From Pseudohaliea rubra DSM 19751 (GTDB lineage Bacteria; Pseudomonadota; Gammaproteobacteria; Pseudomonadales; Halieaceae), in NCBI RefSeq assembly GCF_000764025.1, contig NZ_KN234758.1, positions 1 through 63,812 on the forward strand: a stretch of DNA of 63,812 bases, given 5' to 3'. Each line of letters begins with the position of its first letter. Within the stretch, counting starts at the first letter, position 1. The position numbers and the translations under genes were made by a program. Of the stretch, positions 43,880 through 53,002 are shown in pieces. A model generated the notes under the pieces. That model saw only the letters and a list, made by a program, of their open reading frames with translations, was not told where the DNA came from and did no database searches.

Positions 43880-44131
43880 CAAACCGGGCCGCCGCGGCCC
43901 ATGACTAGCAGCCAGCATCGTAACCTGCGGCCACATAGACTTTGTTGCGCTAACAAACCCCGCAGTTAAGCGAAAACCGCCTCAAAGTTAAAGTAGATAC
44001 TCAGGAACGTCAGTTAGCGGACTGTTTTTACGTTTTATTTCTCTATCTCACCACCCGGGAAAAGCCACCCTCCACCGCCGGTGTCGCCGCTAATTTACTG
44101 AAATTCAAGCAGTTTTCAGAGCGCATGTGCC

Positions 44132-44161
44132 TTGACAGGGCGATTTGGCGACACCTATAGT
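44132..44161 (+). promoter_or_regulatory. dcw cluster promoter upstream of mraZ
   Basis: A consensus TTGACA at 44132-44137 is followed after 18 bases by TATAGT at 44156-44161. It lies 71 bases before the mraZ start and just upstream of the MraZ operator. It is one of the strongest sigma-70 matches in the window and probably drives mraZ and the genes after it. Confidence 0.75.
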
Positions 44162-44170
44162 GTCGAGAAG

Positions 44171-44225
44171 TGGTGATAAGTGGGTAATGTTGGTGTTTTG
44201 TGGGAAAAACGCCGGCGTGGTGGGA
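44171..44225 (+). promoter_or_regulatory. MraZ operator: TGG repeats in 10-bp phase
   Basis: TGGTG (44171), TGGGT (44181), TGGTG (44191) and TGGGA (44201) recur every ten bases, and another TGGGA lies in the same phase at 44221. Known MraZ-binding sites are TGGGN boxes with 5-bp spacers in the mra promoter region. Position just after the -10 element fits autorepression. Confidence 0.78.
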
Positions 44226-44232
44226 GATTGCA

Positions 44233-44688
44233 GTGTTTCGAGGGGTGCAGCACATCAGCATGGACGCGAAGGGGCGGCTCGCCGTCCCTGCGCGCCAGCG
44301 CGAGTCGCTGCACGACAGCTGCGAAGGCCGTGTCGTTGTCACCATCGATACCCAGGCCACATGCCTTGTCATCTATCCGCTACCCGAGTGGGAGCGCTTC
44401 GAGCGTGAAGTACAGGCCCTGCCGGCCATGAAACCCGCCATTCGCCGCTTCCAGCGCCTCACCCTTGGCTACGCCAGTGATCTCGAGCTCGATGCCAACG
44501 GCCGCATGCTGCTGCCCCAGTCCCTGCGCGAGTACGCGCAGATGGACAAAAAGCTGGTCGTCGTCGGCCAGGGCAACAAGCTCGAACTCTGGGCCGAAGA
44601 CCTGTGGCTGGCAGAGCGCGACAAGGCACTGCTGGAATCCGGCGCTGACGGCGAGCTGCCGGAAGAACTCATGTCCCTGACGCTCTAG
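44233..44688 (+). CDS. mraZ: Transcriptional regulator MraZ
   Basis: MraZ is a ring-forming AbrB-like DNA-binding protein that represses the dcw cluster. The 151-residue product has two repeats of the swapped-hairpin fold: [23 protein letters not shown] near the start and [25 protein letters not shown] in the second half. The DAKGR and DANGR motifs are the DNA-contacting loops. GTG 44233 matches the family N-terminus and has GGGAG upstream; GTG 44200 would extend into the operator. rsmH follows after 29 bases. Confidence 0.95.
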   Translation: MFRGVQHISMDAKGRLAVPARQRESLHDSCEGRVVVTIDTQATCLVIYPLPEWERFEREVQALPAMKPAIRRFQRLTLGYASDLELDANGRMLLPQSLREYAQMDKKLVVVGQGNKLELWAEDLWLAERDKALLESGADGELPEELMSLTL

Positions 44689-44717
44689 TGGGCCATCCTG
44701 CACAGAGGGGAGCGGCA

Positions 44718-45635
44718 ATGCACGAAACAGTCCTGTTGCGGGAAGCGGTGGAGGCATTGGTGACCGCGCACGACGGCGTCTACGTGGACGGCACTTTCGG
44801 TCGCGGCGGACACAGCCGGGCGATCCTTGAGCACCTCGGTCCGGAAGGCCAGCTGCTTGCGGTAGACAAAGACCCGGCTGCCGCGGCCGCGGCCGCCGAC
44901 CTCGCAGCGGTTGACCGCCGCTTCAGTTTTTTTCAGGGCTCCTTCGCAGCGCTGCCGGGGGTCCTCTCCACCCGCGGCGCCGAGGGCGTTGATGGCATCC
45001 TCCTGGACCTCGGCGTGTCGAGCCCGCAGCTCGACGAGCCCGGCCGTGGCTTCAGCTTCCGCGAAGACGGCCCCCTGGACATGCGCATGGACACGACCCG
45101 CGGCGCCACTGCCGCCGAGTGGCTCGCTGACGCAGCGGAGGCCGAGATCGCCCGGGTCTTAAAAGAGCTGGGCGAGGAACGCTTCGCCCGCCGTATTGCC
45201 GGGGCCATCGTCCGCGCCCGCAGCGAGGCGCCGATCGAAACCACCGGCCGCCTGGCGCAGATCGTCAGCGACGCCAACCCGCGCTGGGAAAAGCACAAGC
45301 ATCCGGCCACGCGCTCCTTCCAGGCCATCCGTATCTGGATCAACGGCGAGCTCGAGGACCTGCGCGTCCTCCTCGACAGTGCCCTCGGCCTGCTCCGGGT
45401 GGGCGGGCGGCTGGTGATCATCAGCTTCCACTCCCTCGAAGACCGCATGGTCAAGCGCTTCATGCGCGACCTCGCCCGCGGCGAAACGCTGCCCCGGGGC
45501 GTGCCGATTCGCGACAGCGAGCAGCCGCGCCCGCTGCACATCGTCGGCAAGGCATTGCGGGCGAGCGAGGCGGAGGTTGCCGACAACCCCCGGGCGCGCA
45601 GCGCCATCATGCGGACTGCGGAGCGCCTCGCCTGA
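44718..45635 (+). CDS. rsmH: RsmH (MraW), 16S rRNA C1402 N4-methyltransferase
   Basis: RsmH adds the N4-methyl group to C1402 of 16S rRNA, the same nucleotide modified by RsmI encoded 1.6 kb upstream. The 305-residue protein begins [14 protein letters not shown], with [46 protein letters not shown] (about 95-116), LDMRMD and [18 protein letters not shown] 44718 follows AGAGGGGAGCGG. The stop overlaps the ftsL start. Confidence 0.96.
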   Translation: MHETVLLREAVEALVTAHDGVYVDGTFGRGGHSRAILEHLGPEGQLLAVDKDPAAAAAAADLAAVDRRFSFFQGSFAALPGVLSTRGAEGVDGILLDLGVSSPQLDEPGRGFSFREDGPLDMRMDTTRGATAAEWLADAAEAEIARVLKELGEERFARRIAGAIVRARSEAPIETTGRLAQIVSDANPRWEKHKHPATRSFQAIRIWINGELEDLRVLLDSALGLLRVGGRLVIISFHSLEDRMVKRFMRDLARGETLPRGVPIRDSEQPRPLHIVGKALRASEAEVADNPRARSAIMRTAERLA

Positions 45636-45955
45636 TGGCCGCAACGCGTCGACAGGCCAGCCTGCCAGCGTCCGCTAAGGCTGCGCCCCCCCGTGGCTGG
45701 CGCCTTGCGCTTGCGCTGCTGGTCCTTGCTCTGGGCAGCAGCTTCAGCGTGGTGTATGCCACCCACGAGTGCCGCCAGCTCTATGCCCGGCTGCAGGACC
45801 TTGAGGCCACGCGCTGGTATCTGGATGAGGAGTACAGCCGTCTGCTGCTCGAGCAGAGCACCTGGGCCTCGCCGCACCGGGTCGAACAGGTCGCCGAGCG
45901 CGACATGGCCATGGCGCCGCCCACCCTCGAACAGCTGCGGGTGCTGAAACGATGA
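45635..45955 (+). CDS. ftsL: Cell division protein FtsL
   Basis: FtsL is a small bitopic protein that joins FtsB and FtsQ and activates FtsWI septal synthesis. The 106-residue product has a short basic cytoplasmic part, one membrane segment (LALALLVLALGSSFSVVYA) and a periplasmic coiled coil (ECRQLYARLQDLEATRWYLDEEYSRLLLEQSTWAS, residues about 49-83). The ending with VEQVAERDMAMAPP is typical. It is linked to rsmH and ftsI by stop/start overlaps. Confidence 0.93.
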   Translation: MAATRRQASLPASAKAAPPRGWRLALALLVLALGSSFSVVYATHECRQLYARLQDLEATRWYLDEEYSRLLLEQSTWASPHRVEQVAERDMAMAPPTLEQLRVLKR

Positions 45956-47676
45956 GCCGCGTGCCCGCTTCCGCCGTCACCCCCTGGCGCCTGTATCTTC
46001 TCTTCGGCGTACTGCTGGCGATGTTCGCCGCGCTCCTGGGCCGGGTCATCTACCTGCAGGTGCTCGAAGTTGACGGCGGTCGCGCCTTCCTGCAGAGCCA
46101 GGGCGCCGCGCGCGCCGTGCGCACGGCGGAGATACCGGCCTACCGCGGCCTGATCACCGACCGCCGCGGCGAGCCGCTGGCAGTGAGTACACCGGTTATC
46201 TCCCTCTATGCCAACCCGAAGATACTGGCCACCGTCGAGGACCTTGGTCCCCTCGCCGCGGCGCTGGATATGCCGCAGCAAGAGCTCGAGGATCGCCTCG
46301 AACGTTACGCCGGCAAGGGCTTCATGTACCTGCGCCGGCAGGAAGTGCCCGCGGAGGCGCGACGCATCCTGGCCCTGCGTTTTCCGGGGGTGCGCGGCGC
46401 GCGGGAGTACCGGCGCTTCTACCCGGCCGGGGAAGTCGCCGGCCAGCTGGTGGGCTTTACCAACACCGACGGCAAAGGCATCGCCGGCCTCGAGATGGCC
46501 TACGACGACTGGCTGCGCGGCGCCCCTGGCAAGAAGCAGTACATCAAGGACATGAAGGGTGAGGCGATCCGCGACATCGGCGTCATCGAGGAGGCGCGGC
46601 CCGGACGCAGCCTGCAGCTGTCCATCGACCTGCGCCTGCAGTACCTGCAGCACGCCGAGCTGCAGCGCGCCATTGCCCTCACCGGTGCCCGGGCCGGCTC
46701 CATCGTCACCCTCGACGCCCATTCGGGGGAGGTGCTGGCCATGGTCAATCACCCGATCTACAACCCGAACAATCGCGAAGAGCTGGTGCCCGGCGGCACC
46801 CGCAACCGCGCCATGACCGATGTCTTCGAGCCCGGCTCCACCATGAAGCCGCTGACCCTTGTGGCGGCCCTCGAGAGCGGCCGCTACGCGGTCGATTCGA
46901 TCATCGATACCTCCCCCGGCCGCATCCGCGTGGGCCGCAAGGTGTTCCCGGATCCGCGCAACTACGGCGAGCTGACCCTGGCGCGGGTCATCGCCAAATC
47001 GAGCCAGGTCGGCATCACCAAGCTCGCCCTGGAACTGGGCCGGGAGCCGATCTGGGACGTGTTCCAGCGCTTCGGTCTGGGCCAGCCGCCGGGAACGGGT
47101 TTCCCCGGGGAAAGTGCGGGCCTGCTGCCGAACCGGCCGCGCTGGCGGCAGATCGAGGAAGTGACCCTGGCCTTCGGTTACGGCCTCACCGCGTCGCCGC
47201 TGCAGCTCGCCCGGGCCTACAGCGTTTTTGCGAGCGGCGGCATCCTGCCGCAGCTCTCGCTGCTGCGCCGGGATCCCGGTGAGCTCGTCGGCGAACGGGT
47301 GCTCGAGCCAGGCATTGCCCTGGAGGTCCGGGAGGTGCTGCACGGCGTTACCGGGAAGGATGGCACCGGGCACCTCGCCCGCGTCGACGGTTACGCCGTC
47401 GGTGGCAAGACCGGCACGGTGCACAAGGTCGGCGCCAGCGGCTATCTCGATAGCCAGTATGTGGCCCTCTTCGCCGGCCTGGCGCCAGTGGAAGACCCGC
47501 GCTTTGTCACCGTCGTCATTCTCGACCGGCCGCAGGGTGACCGCTACGGCGGTGGCGCCGCGGCGGCGCCGGTCTTCGCCCGGGTGGCCCGCGGTGCCCT
47601 GCGGCTGCTGAACGTGCCGCCGGGGAGCGTGCTGGCTCCCGAAGAGGCCCTGGCAATGGCCGGGGGTGGCGAATGA
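45952..47676 (+). CDS. ftsI: FtsI (PBP3), septal transpeptidase
   Basis: FtsI cross-links septal peptidoglycan with FtsW. The 574-residue protein has an N-terminal membrane anchor (LYLLFGVLLAMFAALLGRVIYLQV), a non-catalytic pedestal (YRGLITDRRGEPLAVSTPV...), and a transpeptidase domain. The active-site serine is in GSTMKP (Ser296), followed by KSSQVG and GGKTGT. Length and motifs match class B PBP3. The ATG overlaps the ftsL stop and the stop overlaps murE. Confidence 0.96.
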   Translation: MSRVPASAVTPWRLYLLFGVLLAMFAALLGRVIYLQVLEVDGGRAFLQSQGAARAVRTAEIPAYRGLITDRRGEPLAVSTPVISLYANPKILATVEDLGPLAAALDMPQQELEDRLERYAGKGFMYLRRQEVPAEARRILALRFPGVRGAREYRRFYPAGEVAGQLVGFTNTDGKGIAGLEMAYDDWLRGAPGKKQYIKDMKGEAIRDIGVIEEARPGRSLQLSIDLRLQYLQHAELQRAIALTGARAGSIVTLDAHSGEVLAMVNHPIYNPNNREELVPGGTRNRAMTDVFEPGSTMKPLTLVAALESGRYAVDSIIDTSPGRIRVGRKVFPDPRNYGELTLARVIAKSSQVGITKLALELGREPIWDVFQRFGLGQPPGTGFPGESAGLLPNRPRWRQIEEVTLAFGYGLTASPLQLARAYSVFASGGILPQLSLLRRDPGELVGERVLEPGIALEVREVLHGVTGKDGTGHLARVDGYAVGGKTGTVHKVGASGYLDSQYVALFAGLAPVEDPRFVTVVILDRPQGDRYGGGAAAAPVFARVARGALRLLNVPPGSVLAPEEALAMAGGGE

Positions 47677-49145
47677 CCGCCGCACTGCAGCGCGCAAAGA
47701 CCCTCGCCGAACTGCTGCCCTGGCCGGACGCACCGCCGGTTACGGTCACCGGGGTCAGCTGCGACAGCCGGACGGTACGCCCTGGCGACCTGTTCCTGGC
47801 CTGCCGCGGGCGTGAACATGATGGGCGCACCTTTATCCCGGCGGCAGTGCGCGCCGGCGCCGCCGCGGTGGTGGCCGATGCGGGCGTTGCCGCGGCGCAT
47901 CGCCCGGCCGCAGTGCCGCTGCTGGAAGTGGACGATCTCGCCGCGGCGCTCGGCGGCATCGCCAGCCGTTTCTTCGACGACCCGAGCAGCGAGCTTGCGG
48001 TGGTTGGCGTTACCGGCACCAATGGCAAGACCACCGTGAGTCAGCTGGTCGGCCAGCTGCTGCGCGCCCTCGATCGTCCCTGCGGCGTTATCGGTACCCT
48101 CGGCGCATCCCTGGGCGACGCCCCCGGCCCTGCAAGCCTTACCACGCCCGATGCGGTCACGCTGCAGGCACAGCTGGCGGCCTGGCGGGATCAGGGCGTA
48201 GGCCATGCGGCCCTGGAGGTCTCCTCCCACGCCCTTGATCAGGGGCGGGTGAACGGTCTCACGGTGACCACAGCGATTTTTACCAACCTGTCCCGGGACC
48301 ACCTGGACTACCACGGCAGCATGCGCGCCTACGGCGAGGCCAAGCTCCGGCTGTTCCGGCATCCGGGTCTGCGTCATGCGGTTATCAACCTCGATGACCC
48401 CTTTGGTGCCCGGGTGCGCGGCGCGCTGGCCGCCCACTGCGCGGCTCTTACGGTGAGCACGCGGCCCGGTCGCGGCGCGGCGGTGACCGTTGCCGCTCCG
48501 CAGCGGGATCAGGCGGGCGTCGGCGGCACGCTGGTCACGCCCTGGGGCAGCGGTCCTTTCCGCGCGCCGCTCGTCGGTGACTACAACCTGGCCAATGTCG
48601 TCGCGGCGGCGGCCGCGGCACTCAGCCTCGGCGTCGCGCTGGAGCCGGTCCTCGAGGCCCTGGGCCGGCTTCGGCCTGCGCCCGGTCGCCTCGAGGCAGT
48701 GCCCAACGATCGCGGCCTGCAGGTGGTGGTGGACTATGCCCACACGCCCGATGCCCTCGAGAAGGTGCTGATGACGCTGCGGGAGCAGACCGATGGGCGC
48801 CTGCTGCTGGTCTTCGGCTGCGGCGGCGACCGCGACCCGGGCAAGCGCGCGCCCATGGGCGCCGTTGCCTGCGCCTTTGCCGACGAGGTCTTCGTCACCA
48901 GCGACAACCCGCGCAGCGAGGCGCCGCAGGCCATCCTCGACGACATCGCGGCCAGCTGCAGCGGTACCTTCCACCTCGAGGTCGACCGGGCCGCGGCGAT
49001 CACTGCAGCCGTTGCGGCCGCCCGCGCCGGCGACTGTGTGCTGATCGCCGGCAAGGGCCACGAGGACTACCAGGTCATCGGCGGTGAGCGGCTGCCGTTC
49101 TCTGATGTTGCCTGCGCCCGCCAGGCCCTGGGGGTGATGCCATGA
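47673..49145 (+). CDS. murE: MurE, UDP-MurNAc-tripeptide ligase
   Basis: MurE adds the third residue, expected to be meso-diaminopimelate in a gammaproteobacterium, to UDP-MurNAc-L-Ala-D-Glu. The 490-residue protein has VTGVSCDSRTVRPGDLFLACRG, the ATP-binding VTGTNGKTTVSQLVGQLL, LEVSSHALDQGRVNGL and DYAHTPDALEKVL. The SDNPRSEAP segment contains the DNPR motif diagnostic of meso-DAP specificity. ATG 47673 overlaps ftsI, and murF follows with an ATGA overlap. Confidence 0.96.
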   Translation: MTAALQRAKTLAELLPWPDAPPVTVTGVSCDSRTVRPGDLFLACRGREHDGRTFIPAAVRAGAAAVVADAGVAAAHRPAAVPLLEVDDLAAALGGIASRFFDDPSSELAVVGVTGTNGKTTVSQLVGQLLRALDRPCGVIGTLGASLGDAPGPASLTTPDAVTLQAQLAAWRDQGVGHAALEVSSHALDQGRVNGLTVTTAIFTNLSRDHLDYHGSMRAYGEAKLRLFRHPGLRHAVINLDDPFGARVRGALAAHCAALTVSTRPGRGAAVTVAAPQRDQAGVGGTLVTPWGSGPFRAPLVGDYNLANVVAAAAAALSLGVALEPVLEALGRLRPAPGRLEAVPNDRGLQVVVDYAHTPDALEKVLMTLREQTDGRLLLVFGCGGDRDPGKRAPMGAVACAFADEVFVTSDNPRSEAPQAILDDIAASCSGTFHLEVDRAAAITAAVAAARAGDCVLIAGKGHEDYQVIGGERLPFSDVACARQALGVMP

Positions 49146-50518
49146 TGCGCCCGTTCACCCTCGCTGAGCTCGCTGCGTTGACCGGCGGCCGCCTTTGCGG
49201 CACCGATGCAACGGTTACCGGCGCCGCCATCGACAGCCGCGCGGTCGTCCCCGGCGATCTCTTCGCCGCGCTGGCGGGGAGCCGCGTTGACGGCCACGCT
49301 TTTCTTGCCAGGGCCCGGGAGGCCGGTGCCGCCGCCGCCCTCGTCAGCGGCCCGGTGGATGACCCGCTGCCGCAGCTGCTGGTGGACGACGTGCCCCGGG
49401 CCCTGGGGCAGTTCGCCCGCGCCAACCGGGAGCTGTATACGGCGCCCCTGGTGGGCATTACCGGCAGCTGCGGCAAGACCACGGTCAAGGGCATGCTCGC
49501 AGCGGTACTCGGCGGGCACGGCCCGACCCTCGCCACGGAAGGCAACCTCAACAACGAGCTCGGCGTGCCGCTGTCGCTGCTGCGCCTGGCGCCGGAGCAC
49601 GCCTTTGCGGTGATCGAGCTGGGCGCCCGCGGCATCGGCCATATCGCCTACCTCTGTGAGCTGGCGCGGCCGACGGTGAGCGTGCTCCTGAACGCCATGG
49701 AGGCGCACCTCGAGTTCTTCGGCAGCGTCGACGGCGTGGCGAGGGGCAAGGGCGAGATCTTCGATGGCCTGCCAGCCGATGGCTTCGCGGTCGTCAACGC
49801 CGATCAGTCCTACCGGGGTGAGTGGACCGCGCGGGCTGCGCGAACCGGCGCCACGGTGCTGACCTTCGGCCTGGTGGACGATGCCGACTGCCGCGCCAGC
49901 GCTGTTGCCCTGCGCGGCGACGCCGGCAGCGCCTTCACCCTGCACACACCCGCCGGGGAGGCCGCCGTGGAGTTGGCCGTGCCCGGCGGTCACAACGTTG
50001 CCAACGCCCTCGCGGCGGCAGCGGTGGCCCACGCCTGCGGCCTCGCGCCGGCGGCGATCTCGACAGGACTTTCCCTGGCCGGCGCCGTGGACGGGCGCCT
50101 CGTGCGCCATAGCGGTCGCGGCGGGGTCACGGTGATCGACGACTGCTACAACGCCAGCCCCGGTTCCGTCCGGGCCGCCATTGATCTGCTCGCCAGCTGC
50201 GCCGGGCCCACGGTGCTCGCCCTCGGCGCCATGCTCGAGCTGGGCGAGGCCTCCGACGGTTACCACGCCGAAATGGGGCGGCGCGCCCGGGAGCGCGGCA
50301 TCGACGTGTTTGTCGGTGTGGGTGACGCCGTGCGGCCGGCCCTGGAGGCCTTCGGCCCCGGCGGCCACTGGTACGCGACCCGGGAGCAGGCGGCAGCGGC
50401 CGCCGACGACTGGGCCGGCACCGCGGCGACGGTGCTGGTCAAGGGTTCCCGGAGCGCCGGGATGGAACTGGTGCTGCAGGCCCTCCTGCCGGAAACCTCG
50501 GAGGCCGCATGCTCCTGA
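49142..50518 (+). CDS. murF: MurF, UDP-MurNAc-pentapeptide synthase
   Basis: MurF attaches D-Ala-D-Ala to the UDP-MurNAc-tripeptide, completing the cytoplasmic precursor. The 458-residue protein shows [16 protein letters not shown], the P-loop [47 protein letters not shown] and [21 protein letters not shown] 49142 overlaps the murE stop; ATG 49145 is an equal alternative. The 3' end overlaps mraY by ten bases. Confidence 0.96.
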   Translation: MMRPFTLAELAALTGGRLCGTDATVTGAAIDSRAVVPGDLFAALAGSRVDGHAFLARAREAGAAAALVSGPVDDPLPQLLVDDVPRALGQFARANRELYTAPLVGITGSCGKTTVKGMLAAVLGGHGPTLATEGNLNNELGVPLSLLRLAPEHAFAVIELGARGIGHIAYLCELARPTVSVLLNAMEAHLEFFGSVDGVARGKGEIFDGLPADGFAVVNADQSYRGEWTARAARTGATVLTFGLVDDADCRASAVALRGDAGSAFTLHTPAGEAAVELAVPGGHNVANALAAAAVAHACGLAPAAISTGLSLAGAVDGRLVRHSGRGGVTVIDDCYNASPGSVRAAIDLLASCAGPTVLALGAMLELGEASDGYHAEMGRRARERGIDVFVGVGDAVRPALEAFGPGGHWYATREQAAAAADDWAGTAATVLVKGSRSAGMELVLQALLPETSEAACS

Positions 50519-51591
50519 TCCTCACCGACTACCTGAGCCGCTTCGAGGCCTTTTTCACGGTGTTCCAGTACCTGACGCTGCGCGGCATCCTCGCCGCCGG
50601 TACGGCGCTGGCGATTTCCCTGCTGGTCGGGCCGACGATGATCCGGCGCCTGAACCAGTACCAGATCGGCCAGGCAGTGCGCAGCGACGGGCCCGAGACT
50701 CACCTTGGGAAGTCGGGCACGCCAACCATGGGCGGCGCCCTGATCCTGGTCGCCATTGCCATCAGCACGCTGCTCTGGGCGGACCTCGGCAACGCCTACG
50801 TCTGGGTCGCCCTGCTGGTCACTGCGGCCTTCGGCACCGTGGGCTGGGTAGACGATTACCGCAAGGTGGTGGAGCGCGACTCCCGCGGCCTGCCGGCGCG
50901 CTGGAAGTACCTCTGGCAGTCTGTCGCCGGCCTCGCCGCCGCCATCTACCTGTACACGGCCTTTGACACGCCGGTGACGACGCAGCTCTATGTGCCCTTC
51001 CTCAAGGATGTGGTGCTGCAGCTCGGGCCGTTTTTCCTGGTACTGACCTACTTCGTGATCGTCGGCGCCTCCAACGCTGTGAACCTGACCGATGGCCTCG
51101 ACGGTCTGGCGATCCTGCCGACGGTGCTCGTGGGCACGGCCCTCGGGCTCATCGCCTACCTCACCGGGCACGTGGACTTTGCCGAATACCTGCACATTCC
51201 CTATGTCGCCGGCAGCGGCGAGCTGGCGGTGTTCTGCGGCGCCATCGCCGGCTCCGGGCTCGGCTTCCTGTGGTTCAACACCTATCCGGCGCAGGTGTTT
51301 ATGGGCGATGTGGGCGCCCTGGCCCTCGGCGCGGCCCTCGGTGTGGTGGCGGTGGTCACCCGCCACGAGATCGTGTTTTTCATCATGGGGGGCATCTTCG
51401 TGCTGGAGACCGTGTCGGTGATTCTGCAGGTGGCCTCCTACAAGCTCACCGGCAAGCGCCTGTTCCGCATGGCACCGATTCACCATCACTACGAGCTGAA
51501 GGGCTGGCCGGAGCCACGGGTGATCGTCCGCTTCTGGATCATCACGGTGATGCTGGTGCTCTTCGGCCTCGCCACCTTGAAGCTGCGCTGA
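50509..51591 (+). CDS. mraY: MraY, phospho-MurNAc-pentapeptide transferase
   Basis: MraY transfers phospho-MurNAc-pentapeptide to undecaprenyl phosphate, making lipid I. The 360-residue polytopic protein has about ten membrane segments. Conserved cytoplasmic motifs are [16 protein letters not shown], the Asp-rich [41 protein letters not shown] and [14 protein letters not shown] with the HHH motif. The family length is normal. The gap to murD is ten bases. Confidence 0.97.
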   Translation: MLLILTDYLSRFEAFFTVFQYLTLRGILAAGTALAISLLVGPTMIRRLNQYQIGQAVRSDGPETHLGKSGTPTMGGALILVAIAISTLLWADLGNAYVWVALLVTAAFGTVGWVDDYRKVVERDSRGLPARWKYLWQSVAGLAAAIYLYTAFDTPVTTQLYVPFLKDVVLQLGPFFLVLTYFVIVGASNAVNLTDGLDGLAILPTVLVGTALGLIAYLTGHVDFAEYLHIPYVAGSGELAVFCGAIAGSGLGFLWFNTYPAQVFMGDVGALALGAALGVVAVVTRHEIVFFIMGGIFVLETVSVILQVASYKLTGKRLFRMAPIHHHYELKGWPEPRVIVRFWIITVMLVLFGLATLKLR

Positions 51592-51601
51592 GGGGGAGGG
51601 C

Positions 51602-53002
51602 ATGACCAGCGATCTCATAGCCAGCAGCAACCGCTACCGCGCCGTGGTAGGCCTCGGCGCCAGTGGCCTGTCCGTGGCGCGTTATCTCCATCGTCGCGGT
51701 GAGCCCTTTGTCGTCCTCGACACGCGACCGGAGCCGCCGGGGCTGGCGACACTGCGGGCCGAGATGCCTGAGGTCAGCCTTTTTACCGGCGAGCTGCCCC
51801 AGGGCGTGCTCGACGGCGCCAGTGAGCTCGTGGTGAGCCCCGGCCTTGCCCCTGACCTTGAGCCCCTGGCGCAGGCCGTCGCCAGCGGCGTACCGCTCTG
51901 CGGCGACATCGATCTCTTTGTGAAGGCAGCGTCGGCCCCCGTGGTCGGCATCACGGGCACCAACGCCAAGTCGACGGTGACGGCGCTGGTCGGTGCCATG
52001 GCCCGGGCCGCCGGGCGCCGCGTGGGCGTCGGTGGCAACCTCGGCACCCCGGCGCTGGATCTCCTGGACGACGACACGGAGCTCTATGTCCTCGAGCTCT
52101 CCAGCTTCCAGCTGGAGCGCAGCCATTCCCTCGACCTGGCCGTGGCCACGGTGCTCAACCTCACCCCGGACCACCTGGACCGCCACGGCAGCATGCCGCG
52201 CTACCACCAGGCCAAGCACCGGATCTTCCACGGCTGCCGGCACGCGGTGATCCATGGCGACGACCCGCTGACGATCCCGCCGTTGCGCTCGGATCTCGCC
52301 CTCACCAGCTGGCGCCTGCGCGAGCCGGAGCTGCATGGCTTCGGCCTCCGCCGGGAGGGCCGCGAGGAATTTCTGGCCCACGGCTTCGACAACCTGCTGC
52401 CCCTGGCGGCTCTGCCCATACCCGGGCGCCACAACGCTGCCAACGCGCTCGCGGCTCTGGCCCTTGGCCACGCCGCCGGGCTGCCCCGGGAGGCGATGGT
52501 CGAAGCCCTCATGGCGTTCCGCGGCCTGCGGCACCGCTGCGAAGTGGTGGCCGAGGGGAACGGCGTGCGCTGGATCAACGACTCCAAGGCTACCAACGTA
52601 TCGGCCACCGCCGCAGCCCTGAAGGGCCTTGGGGGCGGCGACGCGGACGGCGCAGAGGGCCGCGGCGGGCGGCTGCTGCTTATCGCCGGCGGACGCGGCA
52701 AGGGCGATGACTTCCGCGGCCTGCAGCGGCCGGTGGCGGCACACTGCCGGGCCGTGTTTGCCATCGGCGAGACCCGCGATGCGCTGGCCGCAGCGCTGGC
52801 GGACAGCACGCCGGTGACCCGCTGCGACGACCTCGCCGCCGCCGTCAGCGCCGCGGCGGACGAGGCAGAGCCCGGCGATACGGTGCTGCTGTCTCCGGCC
52901 TGCGCCAGCTTTGACCAGTTTCCGAACTATGAGGCCCGGGGCGATGCCTTTGCGGCGCTCGCTCGGGGCCTTGCCGGTATTGAAGCCGGAGGTGCGCCTT
53001 GA
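51602..53002 (+). CDS. murD: MurD, UDP-MurNAc-L-alanine:D-glutamate ligase
   Basis: MurD adds D-glutamate to UDP-MurNAc-L-Ala. The 466-residue protein has an N-terminal Rossmann domain (AVVGLGASGLSVARYLHRRG), the ATP-binding GITGTNAKSTVTALVG, LELSSFQLERS, GLRHRCEVVAEGNGVRWINDSKATN and LLSPACASFDQFPNYEARG. A glycine- and acid-rich insert (GGGDADGAEGRGGR) lengthens the loop before LLLIAGGRGKG compared with typical MurD. The stop shares bases with the TTG start of ftsW. Confidence 0.96.
   Translation: MTSDLIASSNRYRAVVGLGASGLSVARYLHRRGEPFVVLDTRPEPPGLATLRAEMPEVSLFTGELPQGVLDGASELVVSPGLAPDLEPLAQAVASGVPLCGDIDLFVKAASAPVVGITGTNAKSTVTALVGAMARAAGRRVGVGGNLGTPALDLLDDDTELYVLELSSFQLERSHSLDLAVATVLNLTPDHLDRHGSMPRYHQAKHRIFHGCRHAVIHGDDPLTIPPLRSDLALTSWRLREPELHGFGLRREGREEFLAHGFDNLLPLAALPIPGRHNAANALAALALGHAAGLPREAMVEALMAFRGLRHRCEVVAEGNGVRWINDSKATNVSATAAALKGLGGGDADGAEGRGGRLLLIAGGRGKGDDFRGLQRPVAAHCRAVFAIGETRDALAAALADSTPVTRCDDLAAAVSAAADEAEPGDTVLLSPACASFDQFPNYEARGDAFAALARGLAGIEAGGAP

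Noticed and set aside
43597-43936. Several ORFs of 60-180 codons overlapping copy E and its tandem arrays.
   Set aside because: They translate hairpin arms and repeats, have no ribosome-binding sites, and change frame with repeat number.
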